Source: JADCCX01 sp031372765 (GTDB taxonomy: Bacteria > Pseudomonadota > Alphaproteobacteria > Rhizobiales > Beijerinckiaceae). Taken from it: 32,111 bases of DNA. Every line of letters begins with the position of its first letter. The first letter of the stretch is position 1. The notes under the pieces are model-generated. The model was not told the origin of the DNA and ran no database searches. It saw only the letters and a program-made list of their open reading frames with translations. Below, one piece after another: positions 1-8,675 of the stretch. The stretch lies in assembly GCA_031372765.1 (NCBI GenBank), contig JANMLW010000028.1, positions 1-32,111 on the forward strand. Direction: 5' to 3'. The position numbers were made by a program, and so were the translations under genes.

Positions 1-1059
1 GCCAAGGGCGAGGGCAAGACACGCACCGTAGTGCTGGTGCCAACGGCTGCCCATGGCACAAACCCCGCCACGGCAGCGCTCATTGGCTTCATCGTCAAGG
101 AAATTCCAGCCGATACCGATGGCACCGTGCGCGTTGAAGAAGTGAAGAAGCTGCTGGGGCCAGATGTGGCGGCAATCATGCTGACCAATCCGAACACGTG
201 TGGCATCTTTGAAAAAGAAATCGTCGAGATTGCCAAGGCCATGCACGATGCAGGAGCCTACTTCTATTGCGACGGCGCGAATTACAACGCCATCGCGGGC
301 AAGGTGCGCCCAGGCGATCTGGGGATCGACGCCATGCACATCAACCTCCACAAGACCTTCTCGACACCCCACGGTGGTGGCGGTCCAGGTTCCGGCCCGG
401 TTGTGCTGTCCGAGCGTCTGGCTCCCTATGCGCCGGTTCCCTTCGTGCGCATGGTCGGCAAGAGAGCCGTGCTGATCGAAGACCCGAAGAAAGCCGGAAA
501 GGGCCAAAATGGTCAGAAGAATTTGCCCTTTGGCCGCATGACAGCCTTTCAGGGCCAGATGGGCATGTTCGTGCGTGCGCTGGCCTACATGCTCAGCCAT
601 GGTGCCGATGGCATCCGGCAGGCCTCAGAGGATGCGGTGCTGAATGCCAACTACATCAAGGCAGGCCTGAAGGACGTGATGTCATTGCCGTTTGGTGATC
701 AGCCCTGCATGCACGAAGCGCTGTTTGATGTCGCCTGGCTGAAAGACACCGGCATTACCACGCTCGATTTTGCCAAGGCGATGATCGACGTAGGGTATCC
801 TCCCATGACCATGTATTTTCCGTTGGTGGTGCATGGCGCCATGCTGGTGGAGCCTACCGAAAGCGAGAGCAAGGCGTCGATGGACCTGTTCATAGCCACC
901 TTGCGTGATCTGGCCATCAGCGCGAAAAAGGGCGAGACGGAGCGTTTCATCGGTGCACCGTATCATGCTCCGCGCCGCAGGTTGGACGAAACCCGTGCTG
1001 CCCGTGCGCCTATCCTGAAATGGTCACCGCCTGCCCCCATCGCCGAAGCGGCGGAGTGA
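1..1059 (+). CDS. gcvPB: glycine dehydrogenase (decarboxylating) subunit 2, 5'-truncated
   Basis: This is the PLP-dependent C-terminal half of the glycine cleavage P-protein in its two-subunit form. Together with subunit 1 it decarboxylates glycine and passes the aminomethyl group to lipoylated H-protein. The reading frame is open from base 1, so the N-terminus lies outside the window; 352 codons remain. Visible landmarks are HGTNPATAA near the left edge, NPNTCGIFE, and the PLP-lysine motif NLHKTFSTPHGGGGPGSGP, with the lysine codon at 352-354. The stop is at 1057-1059. The other gcv genes would be expected just upstream, outside the window. The next gene, hisE-like, is convergent, with an inverted repeat between them. 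Identity is clear from motif order and the remaining length fits the family. Confidence 0.95.
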   Translation, partial: AKGEGKTRTVVLVPTAAHGTNPATAALIGFIVKEIPADTDGTVRVEEVKKLLGPDVAAIMLTNPNTCGIFEKEIVEIAKAMHDAGAYFYCDGANYNAIAGKVRPGDLGIDAMHINLHKTFSTPHGGGGPGSGPVVLSERLAPYAPVPFVRMVGKRAVLIEDPKKAGKGQNGQKNLPFGRMTAFQGQMGMFVRALAYMLSHGADGIRQASEDAVLNANYIKAGLKDVMSLPFGDQPCMHEALFDVAWLKDTGITTLDFAKAMIDVGYPPMTMYFPLVVHGAMLVEPTESESKASMDLFIATLRDLAISAKKGETERFIGAPYHAPRRRLDETRAARAPILKWSPPAPIAEAAE

Positions 1060-1085
1060 GGGATAGTGCAACAGCTTGACTGAAA

Positions 1086-1190
1086 CCTCATACTGAGGTG
1101 CGCGGAAGCATGGCGTCCAAGCCTCGAAGCATGTGGTACAGACGCAACCATCCTTCGAGGCTTCGCTGTGCTACGCACCTCAGGATAAGG
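1086..1190. repeat. imperfect inverted repeat between convergent gcvPB and hisE
   Basis: The outer arms 1086-1102 and 1174-1190 match as inverted repeats at 15 of 17 positions (CCTCATACTGAGGTGCG against the complement of the right arm). The inner arms 1119-1133 and 1149-1163 match at 14 of 15 (AAGCCTCGAAGCATG). The left outer arm also contains a small hairpin, CCTCA-TAC-TGAGG. It looks like a dispersed rhizobial-type palindromic element. It lies between two convergent stop codons, so it could act as a bidirectional terminator, although neither strand shows a T-run after the stem. Confidence 0.7.
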
Positions 1191-1213
1191 ATCGCGGCTT
1201 CATTCCCGATGCA

Positions 1214-1546
1214 TCAAGCAACGTTCTTGTGTGATGCCTTGGGCAGTTTTTCGGCCATGCCATAGAGCCGTTCGCGGCGGTCCATCTCGTCGCGGATATC
1301 ATCGGGCGTGATGCCGCATTCGGCCCACAGCACGCAGAGCTGATAGAGCACATCAGCGCTTTCCTCGATGACCTCGCTGCGCTTGCCCTGAAGTGCGCCG
1401 ATACCAACCTCGATGGCCTCTTCGCCCAGTTTCTTGGCCATCTTGCCTATGCCGCCCTGAAACAGTTTGGCTGTGCGCGAAACAACGGGGTCACTGCCAC
1501 GCGACAGCAGTACGGCCTCATAAAGGCGGTCAATCGAATCTGACAT
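1214..1546 (-). CDS. hisE: HisE-like phosphoribosyl-ATP pyrophosphohydrolase
   Basis: This 110-residue protein belongs to the all-alpha NTP pyrophosphohydrolase (MazG-like) superfamily. HisE removes pyrophosphate from phosphoribosyl-ATP in the second step of histidine synthesis. The metal-binding pattern is present: AKKLGEEAIEV followed by EESADVLYQL, that is ExxE then ExxD. The ATG at 1546 (MSDSIDRLY) was chosen; a GTG 36 bases upstream is possible but lacks a better ribosome site. The gene stands alone, away from hisB-hisF, next to dnaJ. Its start lacks the SLADLERIV-type N-terminus usual in rhizobial HisE. It may therefore be a paralogue with another nucleotide substrate, and the histidine role is inferred from the family. 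Confidence 0.75.
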   Translation of the reverse strand: MSDSIDRLYEAVLLSRGSDPVVSRTAKLFQGGIGKMAKKLGEEAIEVGIGALQGKRSEVIEESADVLYQLCVLWAECGITPDDIRDEMDRRERLYGMAEKLPKASHKNVA

Positions 1547-1683
1547 GGAGGCAGCCCCCGTCTGCAAATCAGTGGACAACACAAGGATATAACGGGCAAA
1601 GTCTGGACTTCAATCGTTATCAATATGTTAATCAAGCACTAATTGAGATAGTCGGCAAACCTTATTTTATCCTGATATCAGTA

Positions 1684-2802
1684 TCAGGCGCCGAAAAACC
1701 CCTTCATTTTCTTGAAAAAGCCATCGCTCTCCGGCTGGGTCTGGGCAGAACTTTCCTTCTCGAACTCCGCCAGCAACTCACGCTGGCGGCGCGTCAGGTT
1801 CTGCGGGGTTTCCACCTGCGCCTGAATATAGAGATCGCCCACATCCTTTGAGCGCAAAACAGGCATGCCCTTGGTGCGCAGGCGAAACTGCTTGCCTGTC
1901 TGGGTGCCTTCGGGAATCTTCACCAGAGCCTCGCCACCGTCCAGTGTCGGCACCTTGAATTCGCCACCCAATGCTGCCTGTACCATGGATATCGGCACAC
2001 GGCAGAACAGGTCCGCCCCATCGCGCTGATAGAAGGGATGCGGCTTGAGACCGATAAAAATATAAAGATCGCCCGATGGTCCGCCGCGTGATCCCGCTTC
2101 GCCTTCATTGGAGAGGCGGATACGCGTGCCATCCTCTACACCAGCAGGAATATTCACCGAAAGCTGGCGCTCGCGTGTGACACGCCCGGCCCCGCCGCAA
2201 TGCGGACAGCCTTCTTCGATGACCTCGCCACGCCCTTGACAGGTGGGGCAGGTCCGCTCGATCGCGAAGAATCCCTGGCTGGCGCGCACACGGCCCTGTC
2301 CTTTGCACGTCGGGCATGTCTTGGGCTTGGTTCCAGCCTTGGCGCCCGTGCCGCTGCAAGGCTCACAGGCAATGGCGGTTGGCACCTTGATTGTGGCCGC
2401 CTTGCCCTTGAAGGCCTCATCCAGCGAAATTTCCATATTGTAGCGCAGGTCAGCACCACGGTTCTGCCCGCCGGGACCTCGCCGTCCACCGCCGAAAACA
2501 TCGCCGAACAGATCCTCGAAAATATCCGACATCGAGCCGAAGCCCTGACCTCCGCCAAAACCGCCGCCGCCGCCCTGCTCGAAGGCAGCATGGCCCATGC
2601 GGTCATAGGCCGAGCGCTTCTGCGCATCTGACAGCACCTGATAGGCCTCGTTCAGTTCCTTGAACCGGGCTTCCGCCTGGGCATCGCCGGGATTCTTGTC
2701 GGGGTGATCCTGCATCGCTTTCTTGCGGAATGCAGCTTTCAGCTCAGCCTCGGTGGCGGATTTTGCGACGCCGAGGATTTCATAATAGTCGCGTTTCGAC
2801 AT
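1684..2802 (-). CDS. dnaJ: chaperone DnaJ (Hsp40)
   Basis: This is a full-length type I DnaJ of 372 residues. It stimulates DnaK ATPase and delivers unfolded proteins to it in the cytosol. The domains are in the standard order: a J-domain with HPD at residues 33-35, a Gly/Phe-rich linker at about 75-118, four CxxCxGxG zinc repeats (CEPCSGTG, CPTCKGQG, CPTCQGRG, CPHCGGAG), and the C-terminal substrate-binding beta domains. dnaK, its usual neighbour, is not in the window: the upstream gene is an L,D-transpeptidase, about 148 bp away. A 7-bp inverted repeat (CCTGATA...TATCAGG, 1671-1688) overlaps the stop codon but is not followed by a T-run on the coding strand. Confidence 0.97.
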   Translation of the reverse strand: MSKRDYYEILGVAKSATEAELKAAFRKKAMQDHPDKNPGDAQAEARFKELNEAYQVLSDAQKRSAYDRMGHAAFEQGGGGGFGGGQGFGSMSDIFEDLFGDVFGGGRRGPGGQNRGADLRYNMEISLDEAFKGKAATIKVPTAIACEPCSGTGAKAGTKPKTCPTCKGQGRVRASQGFFAIERTCPTCQGRGEVIEEGCPHCGGAGRVTRERQLSVNIPAGVEDGTRIRLSNEGEAGSRGGPSGDLYIFIGLKPHPFYQRDGADLFCRVPISMVQAALGGEFKVPTLDGGEALVKIPEGTQTGKQFRLRTKGMPVLRSKDVGDLYIQAQVETPQNLTRRQRELLAEFEKESSAQTQPESDGFFKKMKGFFGA

Positions 2803-2950
2803 CGCGCGTATTGCCTGACTCTTTGAACGGGATGGCGCGGTGACGCGCTCTTTCCAATCACATGGTTGCTTGATCAGGAAAATTCCAGATTACAAGACGA
2901 GGAAAAGGCCCTACAGCGTTGCACCCGCGACAACAACTGCAAGTGGCCCG

Positions 2951-4465
2951 TTACTGACGTGTTTTTGCAACGGTTGCCACAGGAATGTCTCTGGGTGGCA
3001 GCGGATTGCCATCTGTGGTCAAAGCCTTGCGCGGCAAGCCCTGTGTCACACTCTTTTTCTCCACAGGACTGCGGGACACAGTGCTGCCTGTGATGACAGG
3101 ATCAACAGCATCGCGCTTGGCCAGCACCAGGGATTTTGCTGGCTTCACACGCGCAGCCATGGGGATCGCTTCCGGGCTGAACGGACGGACTTTCTTCTTG
3201 CCATCAAGCGTCGTCAGGGCAATGCCTTCTGGCGTATCCAGACCATAGATATCCTCGCGGAACTGCACCCTGCCCTGACCGTCGCCGTAAGCTGTCAGAT
3301 AGACCCAAGCCACCGGCACATGCTTGGTCAGCTTGATCTGCGTGCGCAAGCCTGCCTCGATATCCCGGTCAAGGGCTGCGCGGTCAATGCCCTGATCAGT
3401 CAGAAGCCATGCCGCAAGGTCGCGCACATCCGATACACGCGCACAACCAGAAGAATGGAAGCGGATATCCTGCTTGAACAGTTCCTTTTTGGGTGTGTCA
3501 TGCAGATAGACAGCCTCGGTGTTGGGCATGTCGATCTTCAATTGCCCCAGCGAATTTTGCGGGCCCGGATCCTGTCGGAGCAGGAACTGCGGGTCTTTTT
3601 TCGATGTCCATTCCACCGTGTTGGGATCAACTTCCTCGCCCTTCCAGTTAACGGTGCGAAGATTGTTCTTGTTGAGGTGCAGCGGGTCTTTGCGCAGAGC
3701 CTTGACGATATCATTGCGGATGATCGAATTGGGCACCGTCCAGTGCGGATTGAGGTTGATCGACGAAATACGTGCGGAAATAACCGGAGACTGCCGCTCC
3801 TTCCTGCCGACAACAGCAAGGTGTCGACGCTCGACCCTGCCATTGGCAACGGCTTCCACCACAGCGCCGGGGATGTTCACCACAACATAGCGCGAGGCAA
3901 ACTTGAAGACATTGTTGTTCAGCCTCTCAAGCGAGGCCTTCAATTGCTTGAGTCGGACCTCCGAAGGAACATTGAGCGCAGCAAAGGTGAGTTTGCCGAC
4001 AGCCCCGGTTTCCGACAGGCCGTGCCGGGCCTGAAAGCGTTTCACGGCGGCGGTGGTCGCTGCATCAAACTGGCTGGATGCCGCACTGGCATTGTCAAGA
4101 TCACCCGAGATCGCCAGACGCGCCTTGAGTATAGCCACAGGCGCGCTTTCCATGCCCTGCTTCAAGCCGCGGGCTGTATCGGGCAATTTCTGCCACCCAC
4201 CTTGGGCGACAATCTCCTCATAAAAACGCAGGCCGCCTTGCGTACGCGCCACGGAATCAGGACCGAAAGCCGGTTCGAAGTCCGTTATATCCTGCGGTTT
4301 GAAGGCATCAACTGCCGCTGCAACCTGCAAGGGTTTTGGCAAGGCTTTCGGCAATGGTTGGGATGGCACGGATTGCGGACGCGGCGGCTCAGCCATGGCG
4401 GATGATGACCAACCCGCCATCAGCGCCAACACCAACCCCAATCCGAGGCGGCTTTGCTGGGACAT
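2951..4465 (-). CDS. secreted L,D-transpeptidase, YcbB type
   Basis: This 504-residue exported enzyme is predicted to form 3-3 peptidoglycan cross-links in the periplasm. The ATG at 4465 gives an N-terminus (MSQQSRLG...) with a hydrophobic core and an AMA|E signal-peptidase site. An extension to 4492 would spoil the signal peptide. A peptidoglycan-binding fold lies near residues 110-165 (AATTAAVKRFQARHGL). The YkuD catalytic domain follows, with YLHDTP (His about 322) and FHSSGCARV (Cys about 341). The long region between the two domains, including INLNPHWTVPNSI, is typical of the YcbB branch. A basic, proline-containing tail of about 90 residues follows the catalytic domain and has no recognised fold. 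The gene reads toward dnaJ and diverges from the DUF2794 gene. Confidence 0.9.
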   Translation of the reverse strand: MSQQSRLGLGLVLALMAGWSSSAMAEPPRPQSVPSQPLPKALPKPLQVAAAVDAFKPQDITDFEPAFGPDSVARTQGGLRFYEEIVAQGGWQKLPDTARGLKQGMESAPVAILKARLAISGDLDNASAASSQFDAATTAAVKRFQARHGLSETGAVGKLTFAALNVPSEVRLKQLKASLERLNNNVFKFASRYVVVNIPGAVVEAVANGRVERRHLAVVGRKERQSPVISARISSINLNPHWTVPNSIIRNDIVKALRKDPLHLNKNNLRTVNWKGEEVDPNTVEWTSKKDPQFLLRQDPGPQNSLGQLKIDMPNTEAVYLHDTPKKELFKQDIRFHSSGCARVSDVRDLAAWLLTDQGIDRAALDRDIEAGLRTQIKLTKHVPVAWVYLTAYGDGQGRVQFREDIYGLDTPEGIALTTLDGKKKVRPFSPEAIPMAARVKPAKSLVLAKRDAVDPVITGSTVSRSPVEKKSVTQGLPRKALTTDGNPLPPRDIPVATVAKTRQ

Positions 4466-4584
4466 GCCCACTCCTACTGTTACGCAACACACAAGGCTGA
4501 AAAATCAGCTGAAACCTCAAAATAGAACAAATCTGCGAAAGAACAGTTAACCATCAATCTTTTGGGTTCTGCGGGCAAAACCTT

Positions 4585-4602
4585 CAATTGCAGCTGCAAT
4601 TG
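4585..4602. promoter_or_regulatory. 18-bp perfect palindrome in a divergent intergenic region
   Basis: CAATTGCAG is followed directly by its reverse complement CTGCAATTG. It lies in the 209-bp gap between the L,D-transpeptidase start (4465, minus) and the DUF2794 start (4675, plus). Such a site could bind a dimeric regulator controlling either gene. The protein that would bind it is unknown, and nothing else in the gap is recognisable. Confidence 0.45.
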
Positions 4603-4674
4603 CCCCTTGCCCAAGAGACCAACCCGCGAGATGATAACGCAACAAACACAGACTTGGCTTCAGGAGTGCTACAG

Positions 4675-5052
4675 ATGACAGAAGGCGCTACGCCCGATAG
4701 TCGACCAGGAAACGGGCTTCCGGTGACCCCGTTTCCGCAACGCAAGCCCGAACGTCTCATCGCCTTTGACCGACACGAATTGCAGATCATCATGGGACTC
4801 TATGGCCGCATGGTCGCAGCCGGGGAGTGGCGCGACTACGCCATGGACTTCAGCCGCGACAAGGCGGTTTTCTCGATTTTTCGCCGCACCTCGGAAATGC
4901 CGCTTTACCGCATCGTGAAAGACCCTGAACTGCGGCTCAAGCAGGGTATGTACTGCGTGCTGGCACCGGGCGGCCTCATTCTCAAGCGCGGGCAGGAATT
5001 GGCACAGGTCATCCGCGTCATCGACAGACCGCTACAGGCTGTACGGGCCTGA
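4675..5052 (+). CDS. DUF2794 family protein
   Basis: This is a small cytosolic protein of 125 residues, of a family found mainly in alphaproteobacteria and without an assigned function. The ATG at 4675 was chosen because AGGAG sits 8 bases upstream, and an earlier TTG at 4588 falls inside the palindrome. The conserved core runs from FDRHELQIIMGLYGRMVAAGEWRDYAMDF to YRIVKDPELRLKQGMYCVLAPGGLILKRGQEL. It has no signal peptide, membrane segment or obvious catalytic motif. The stop codon is only 7 bp from the convergent stop of mutS. Confidence 0.85.
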   Translation: MTEGATPDSRPGNGLPVTPFPQRKPERLIAFDRHELQIIMGLYGRMVAAGEWRDYAMDFSRDKAVFSIFRRTSEMPLYRIVKDPELRLKQGMYCVLAPGGLILKRGQELAQVIRVIDRPLQAVRA

Positions 5053-5059
5053 AATCACT

Positions 5060-7783
5060 CTATTCCGCCAAACCTTTCAATCTGTAGAGCGCGGCCAGGG
5101 CATCGCGCGGTGTCAACTCATCGGGCTGAATGCTGCCCAAGGCTTCCCGCAGTCTGTCGGTTTTCTTCGTCGCAACTGATGCTGCCTGTTTGACCGGCAG
5201 GTTGGCAAACAAGGGCAGCTCTCCCAGCAATCGATCAACCGGAGCCTGCCGCTCCCCTTTTTCCAGCTCTGCCAGAATGGACTTTGCCCGCCCGACAACC
5301 GCAGGAGGCAGGCCTGCAAGTTTCGCTACCTGAATGCCATAGCTCCTGTCAGCCGCTCCGGGTACGACCTCGTGCAGGAACACCACATCGCCGTCATGAT
5401 CGGTGACCCGCACGGTGACATTGGAGAGACGGTCCAGCTTCGTCGCAAGCGCTGTCAACTCATGGTAATGCGTGGCAAAAAGGGCGCGCGAACGGTTGGT
5501 GGCGTGCAGATGCTCAATCGCTGCCCAGGCAATTGACAGGCCATCGAAGGTTGCGGTGCCGCGACCAATCTCGTCAAGAATGACCAGACTGCGCTCGGTC
5601 GCCTGATTGAGAATGGCGGCTGTTTCCACCATCTCGACCATGAAGGTCGAGCGTCCACGCGCCAGATCATCCGCCGCACCCACCCGGGAGAACAGCCGGT
5701 CGATGACACCGATATGGGCGGAAGTTGCGGGCACGAAACTGCCCATCTGCGCCAAAATCGCAATCACGGCATTCTGCCGCAGAAAGGTGGATTTACCCGC
5801 CATATTGGGACCGGTCACCAGCAGTATTCGCCCCGAGGTGGCATTGTCAGGCGGCGAGAGATCGGAATCATTGGCGATGAAGCTCTGCCCGTCGCGCCGC
5901 ACGGAGTCCTCAACAACCGGATGCCGCCCAGCTACAATATGAAACATCAAAGAGGCGTCAACCTGCGGACATGCCCAATCACGCCGATCCGCCAGTTCGG
6001 CTAGAGCCGCCGACACATCAAGGATGGCAAGCGCATCGGCTGCCTTCTGGATAGCGCCCTGCAGGCCAAGCACGAGCGCTTTCAGTTCCTCGAAAACGCT
6101 AAGTTCGATGGCGGTTGCGCGGTCAGCCGCGCTGGCGATGCGTGATTCCAGCGAGCCCAGTTCAGCGGTTGAAAACCGCATCGCACCCTGCATGGTCTGG
6201 CGATGAATGAACAAGGCATTGAGGGGTGGCAGCAGAAACCGCTCTCCATCCTTTTGCGGCACCTCGACAAAGTATCCCAGAAAATTATTGTGCTTGATGC
6301 GCAGGGTGCGCGCCTCACCGTCGTCAGCGTAGCGCATCTGCAACCCGGCGATCACCCGGCGTGAATCGTCCCGCAATGTCCGCATATCCTCAAGTTCGGC
6401 TACATGCCCGGCACGGACAAAGCCGCCATCACGTTTCAGCAGGGGCAGTTCATCGGCCAGTGTTGCCTGCAAGGTTGCGGCCAATGCGGGATCAAGTTCG
6501 GCCAGACTGGCCGTTGCATCCTTGAGTTCCAGTGGCAGATCATGCGGTATCAAACCGACGATCATCTGTGCCTTTTCGGCCCCGTCACGAATGGCGGCAA
6601 GATCACGCGGGCCTGCGCGGTCCATCGCAAGCCTGGCCAGGGCACGTTGCATATCAGGGGTGTTCTTCAATGCCGCCCGGACACGTTCGCGCAGCAAGGC
6701 ACCACCATGGAATGTCTGCACGGCAGCCAGTCGCGCTTGTATCTGCGCCACACCGCGCAAGGGTCCCGCCAACCGCTCGGCCAGCAGACGGCCACCGGCA
6801 GGCGTTACGCTCATGTCGATGCAATGCAGAAGGGAACCACTCCGCTCGCCACCCAATGTGCGGGTCAGTTCAAGATTGGCACGCGTCGCCGCATCAATCT
6901 GCAAGGCCTGCCCGCTGCCCGTGCGGGAGGGCGCCGCCAGTGGCGGGCGCACACCCAGTTGCGTGCGCTCGACATAGGCCAGCGCCGTGGCGCAGGCGAT
7001 CATCTCGGCACGGGAAAACTGCCCAAAGCCGTCCGTATCAGCCACACCAAAGAAGTCAGAAACCCGGCGGGCCGCGCTGGCGCCGTCGATGCCATCACGC
7101 GCCACACGGGCAACCACGGCGCGCACCTCGCGCCATAATCCGGCTATTGAAGGATCGTCGCGAATGACATCAGGCAGCACGATCTCGCGGGGGTCGATGC
7201 GGGCGATTTCCGCGGCCAGTGTTTCACTTTCGCATTCGCCGACCACAAAGCGCCCGGTTGAGATATCCACCTCGGCCAGACCATAACTGAATCCTGCGTC
7301 ATCGCGGCGTATGCGCCCGATGGCCAGCAGCACCGAGGCGCGGGCGGGATCAAGCAATGCCTCCTCGGTGATCGTGCCTGCTGTGACGAGTCGCACCACA
7401 TCGCGCCGGACGATGGCCTTGGCACCGCGTTTGCGCGCCTCGGCGGGGTCTTCCAGTTGCTCGCAGACCGCGACGCGATGCCCGGCGGCGATCAGGCGTT
7501 GCAGATACTCGTCAGCACGAATGACCGGCACCCCGCACATCGGGATATCCTGCCCGCCATGTTTGCCGCGCTTGGTCAGAACGATGCCAAGGGTGCGCGA
7601 GGCGGCCTCGGCATCATCGAAGAACAGTTCGTAGAAATCCCCCATCCTGTAGAACAGCATGCAGTCAGGATTGGCGGCCTTGATCTCGATATACTGCGCC
7701 ATCGACGGCGTGGTCTTGCTGTCAATCTCCAGCACAGGCACACCTGTATCATACGCCGCCTGCGGATTTTCCTGATCAATCAT
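5060..7783 (-). CDS. mutS: DNA mismatch repair protein MutS
   Basis: This 907-residue protein is the mismatch-recognition ATPase of post-replicative repair, acting as a dimer with MutL. The N-terminal mismatch-stacking motif is GDFYELFF (Phe about 50, Glu about 52). The central connector, core and clamp regions follow. The ABC-type ATPase contains Walker A TGPNMAGKST near residue 658, Walker B ILDEIGRGTATFDG, and the FATHYHEL switch region. The start at 7783 (MIDQENPQAA) was chosen because the open frame further upstream runs into the 3' end of the DUF2937 gene and is not MutS-like. No strong ribosome site is visible. It is the last gene of a minus-strand run. Confidence 0.97.
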   Translation of the reverse strand: MIDQENPQAAYDTGVPVLEIDSKTTPSMAQYIEIKAANPDCMLFYRMGDFYELFFDDAEAASRTLGIVLTKRGKHGGQDIPMCGVPVIRADEYLQRLIAAGHRVAVCEQLEDPAEARKRGAKAIVRRDVVRLVTAGTITEEALLDPARASVLLAIGRIRRDDAGFSYGLAEVDISTGRFVVGECESETLAAEIARIDPREIVLPDVIRDDPSIAGLWREVRAVVARVARDGIDGASAARRVSDFFGVADTDGFGQFSRAEMIACATALAYVERTQLGVRPPLAAPSRTGSGQALQIDAATRANLELTRTLGGERSGSLLHCIDMSVTPAGGRLLAERLAGPLRGVAQIQARLAAVQTFHGGALLRERVRAALKNTPDMQRALARLAMDRAGPRDLAAIRDGAEKAQMIVGLIPHDLPLELKDATASLAELDPALAATLQATLADELPLLKRDGGFVRAGHVAELEDMRTLRDDSRRVIAGLQMRYADDGEARTLRIKHNNFLGYFVEVPQKDGERFLLPPLNALFIHRQTMQGAMRFSTAELGSLESRIASAADRATAIELSVFEELKALVLGLQGAIQKAADALAILDVSAALAELADRRDWACPQVDASLMFHIVAGRHPVVEDSVRRDGQSFIANDSDLSPPDNATSGRILLVTGPNMAGKSTFLRQNAVIAILAQMGSFVPATSAHIGVIDRLFSRVGAADDLARGRSTFMVEMVETAAILNQATERSLVILDEIGRGTATFDGLSIAWAAIEHLHATNRSRALFATHYHELTALATKLDRLSNVTVRVTDHDGDVVFLHEVVPGAADRSYGIQVAKLAGLPPAVVGRAKSILAELEKGERQAPVDRLLGELPLFANLPVKQAASVATKKTDRLREALGSIQPDELTPRDALAALYRLKGLAE

Positions 7784-7853
7784 TGTATGGTGATAGCAAA
7801 CAACATCGGGCTGGCGACTCGTGAAATGCCGTTCTTGACAGGAAAGATGCTGC

Positions 7854-8354
7854 TTAAGCCGTGACGCTGCGCCGTTTACGCCGTCCCATGGGCAATGCAG
7901 CCACACCGGCAACGGTCGCGCCACCAAAGAAGCCCAGTCCAGCGAAGAACAATCCCTCCAGTGTCAGCGGCATGGCAGGCCTGAAATCCTTCATGGCATC
8001 CCTGGCAATCTTGCCGTCATAGTCTTTCACCATAGCCCCCACCCGCGTCAGCACATCAGGCGCATTCATGGCTGTCTGCTGCCTGTCGAGCTGGGAAAAC
8101 CGCTCGATTGTCCTGCGCATGCTTTCGCTGCGGGCCACGATGAAACCATCGGGCGATTGCGCCAGGCGGTTCAGCCCGGTGGCCCTGTCAAGACCAGCCT
8201 TGCCGGCATCCTGATCAAAATGGCTGACAACGGCACGCAGTTCTTCAACCGCCCCGCCAAGCCGCTGACTGTATTGCTGGGCAAACTCGGGTGCCTGCGA
8301 GGCCAAAGCCGCACAAAGCCCCCCGGCAAACATGCTGACCGTGCGTCGGATCAT
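7854..8354 (-). CDS. DUF2937 family membrane protein
   Basis: This 166-residue protein begins with a short hydrophobic stretch and continues with the DUF2937 hallmark QAPEFAQQYSQRLGGAVEEL. The middle is helical and charged (about residues 40-125). A hydrophobic hairpin or single membrane span (LTLEGLFFAGLGFFGGATVAGVAAL) lies before a basic tail. It is probably an inner-membrane protein; its function is not known. GAGG lies 5 bases before the ATG at 8354. The gene starts 18 bp after the preceding small gene, so the two are probably cotranscribed, with mutS 70 bp downstream. Confidence 0.85.
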   Translation of the reverse strand: MIRRTVSMFAGGLCAALASQAPEFAQQYSQRLGGAVEELRAVVSHFDQDAGKAGLDRATGLNRLAQSPDGFIVARSESMRRTIERFSQLDRQQTAMNAPDVLTRVGAMVKDYDGKIARDAMKDFRPAMPLTLEGLFFAGLGFFGGATVAGVAALPMGRRKRRSVTA

Positions 8355-8372
8355 CTGCGCCTCATGTCGATA

Positions 8373-8648
8373 TCACGGCGTATAGGCCAACTGTTTGAGC
8401 GCGTCACGCACATCATCATCCGTGACATCGGCCATGGCCTTGGGCACCTTGCAAGCGGCGGTCTTTTTCAGCGGGATCATGACAAGGATCACCGTCTCCT
8501 GACCCGGACAGCCGGGATCAGTGCAGACGATCTCATTGACGCTGATGCCGACATCCGGATTGTTGCCCATGGCATCGAACACAAGTGCCTTCACCCGCGC
8601 ATTGTGTGTGCGGTCAATCGGCTTGGGCCTGATGGTCATTTTCCACAT
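8373..8648 (-). CDS. small conserved protein of unknown function
   Basis: This is a 91-residue cytosolic protein with no membrane segment. The ATG at 8648 has GGAAG 4 bases upstream; the ATG at 8639 (MTIRPKPID) is an alternative start. The centre reads ISVNEIVCTDPGCPGQETVI, a C-x4-C-P pair, and is followed by VILVMIPLKKTAACKVPKAMADVTDDDV. I recall similar short proteins in Rhizobiales genomes but know of no established function. The paired cysteines suggest metal binding or a redox role, which is inference only. It lies between the WD40 gene (27 bp upstream) and the DUF2937 gene (18 bp downstream), in what looks like one operon. Confidence 0.75.
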   Translation of the reverse strand: MWKMTIRPKPIDRTHNARVKALVFDAMGNNPDVGISVNEIVCTDPGCPGQETVILVMIPLKKTAACKVPKAMADVTDDDVRDALKQLAYTP

Positions 8649-8675
8649 GTCACTTCCATATGGGTACAAAACGCC

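Noticed and set aside
2840..4405. 521-codon open frame on the plus strand opposite the L,D-transpeptidase gene
   Set aside because: It is a codon-bias shadow: no family motif or ribosome site, and the opposite strand encodes a clear enzyme with signal peptide and catalytic residues.
6404..7138. 244-codon plus-strand frame opposite mutS
   Set aside because: No motif, and it lies completely within a well-conserved mutS coding region.
7784..7927. Longer MutS start (955 residues)
   Set aside because: The extra 48 residues overlap the DUF2937 3' end and do not resemble MutS; the ATG at 7783 gives the usual length.
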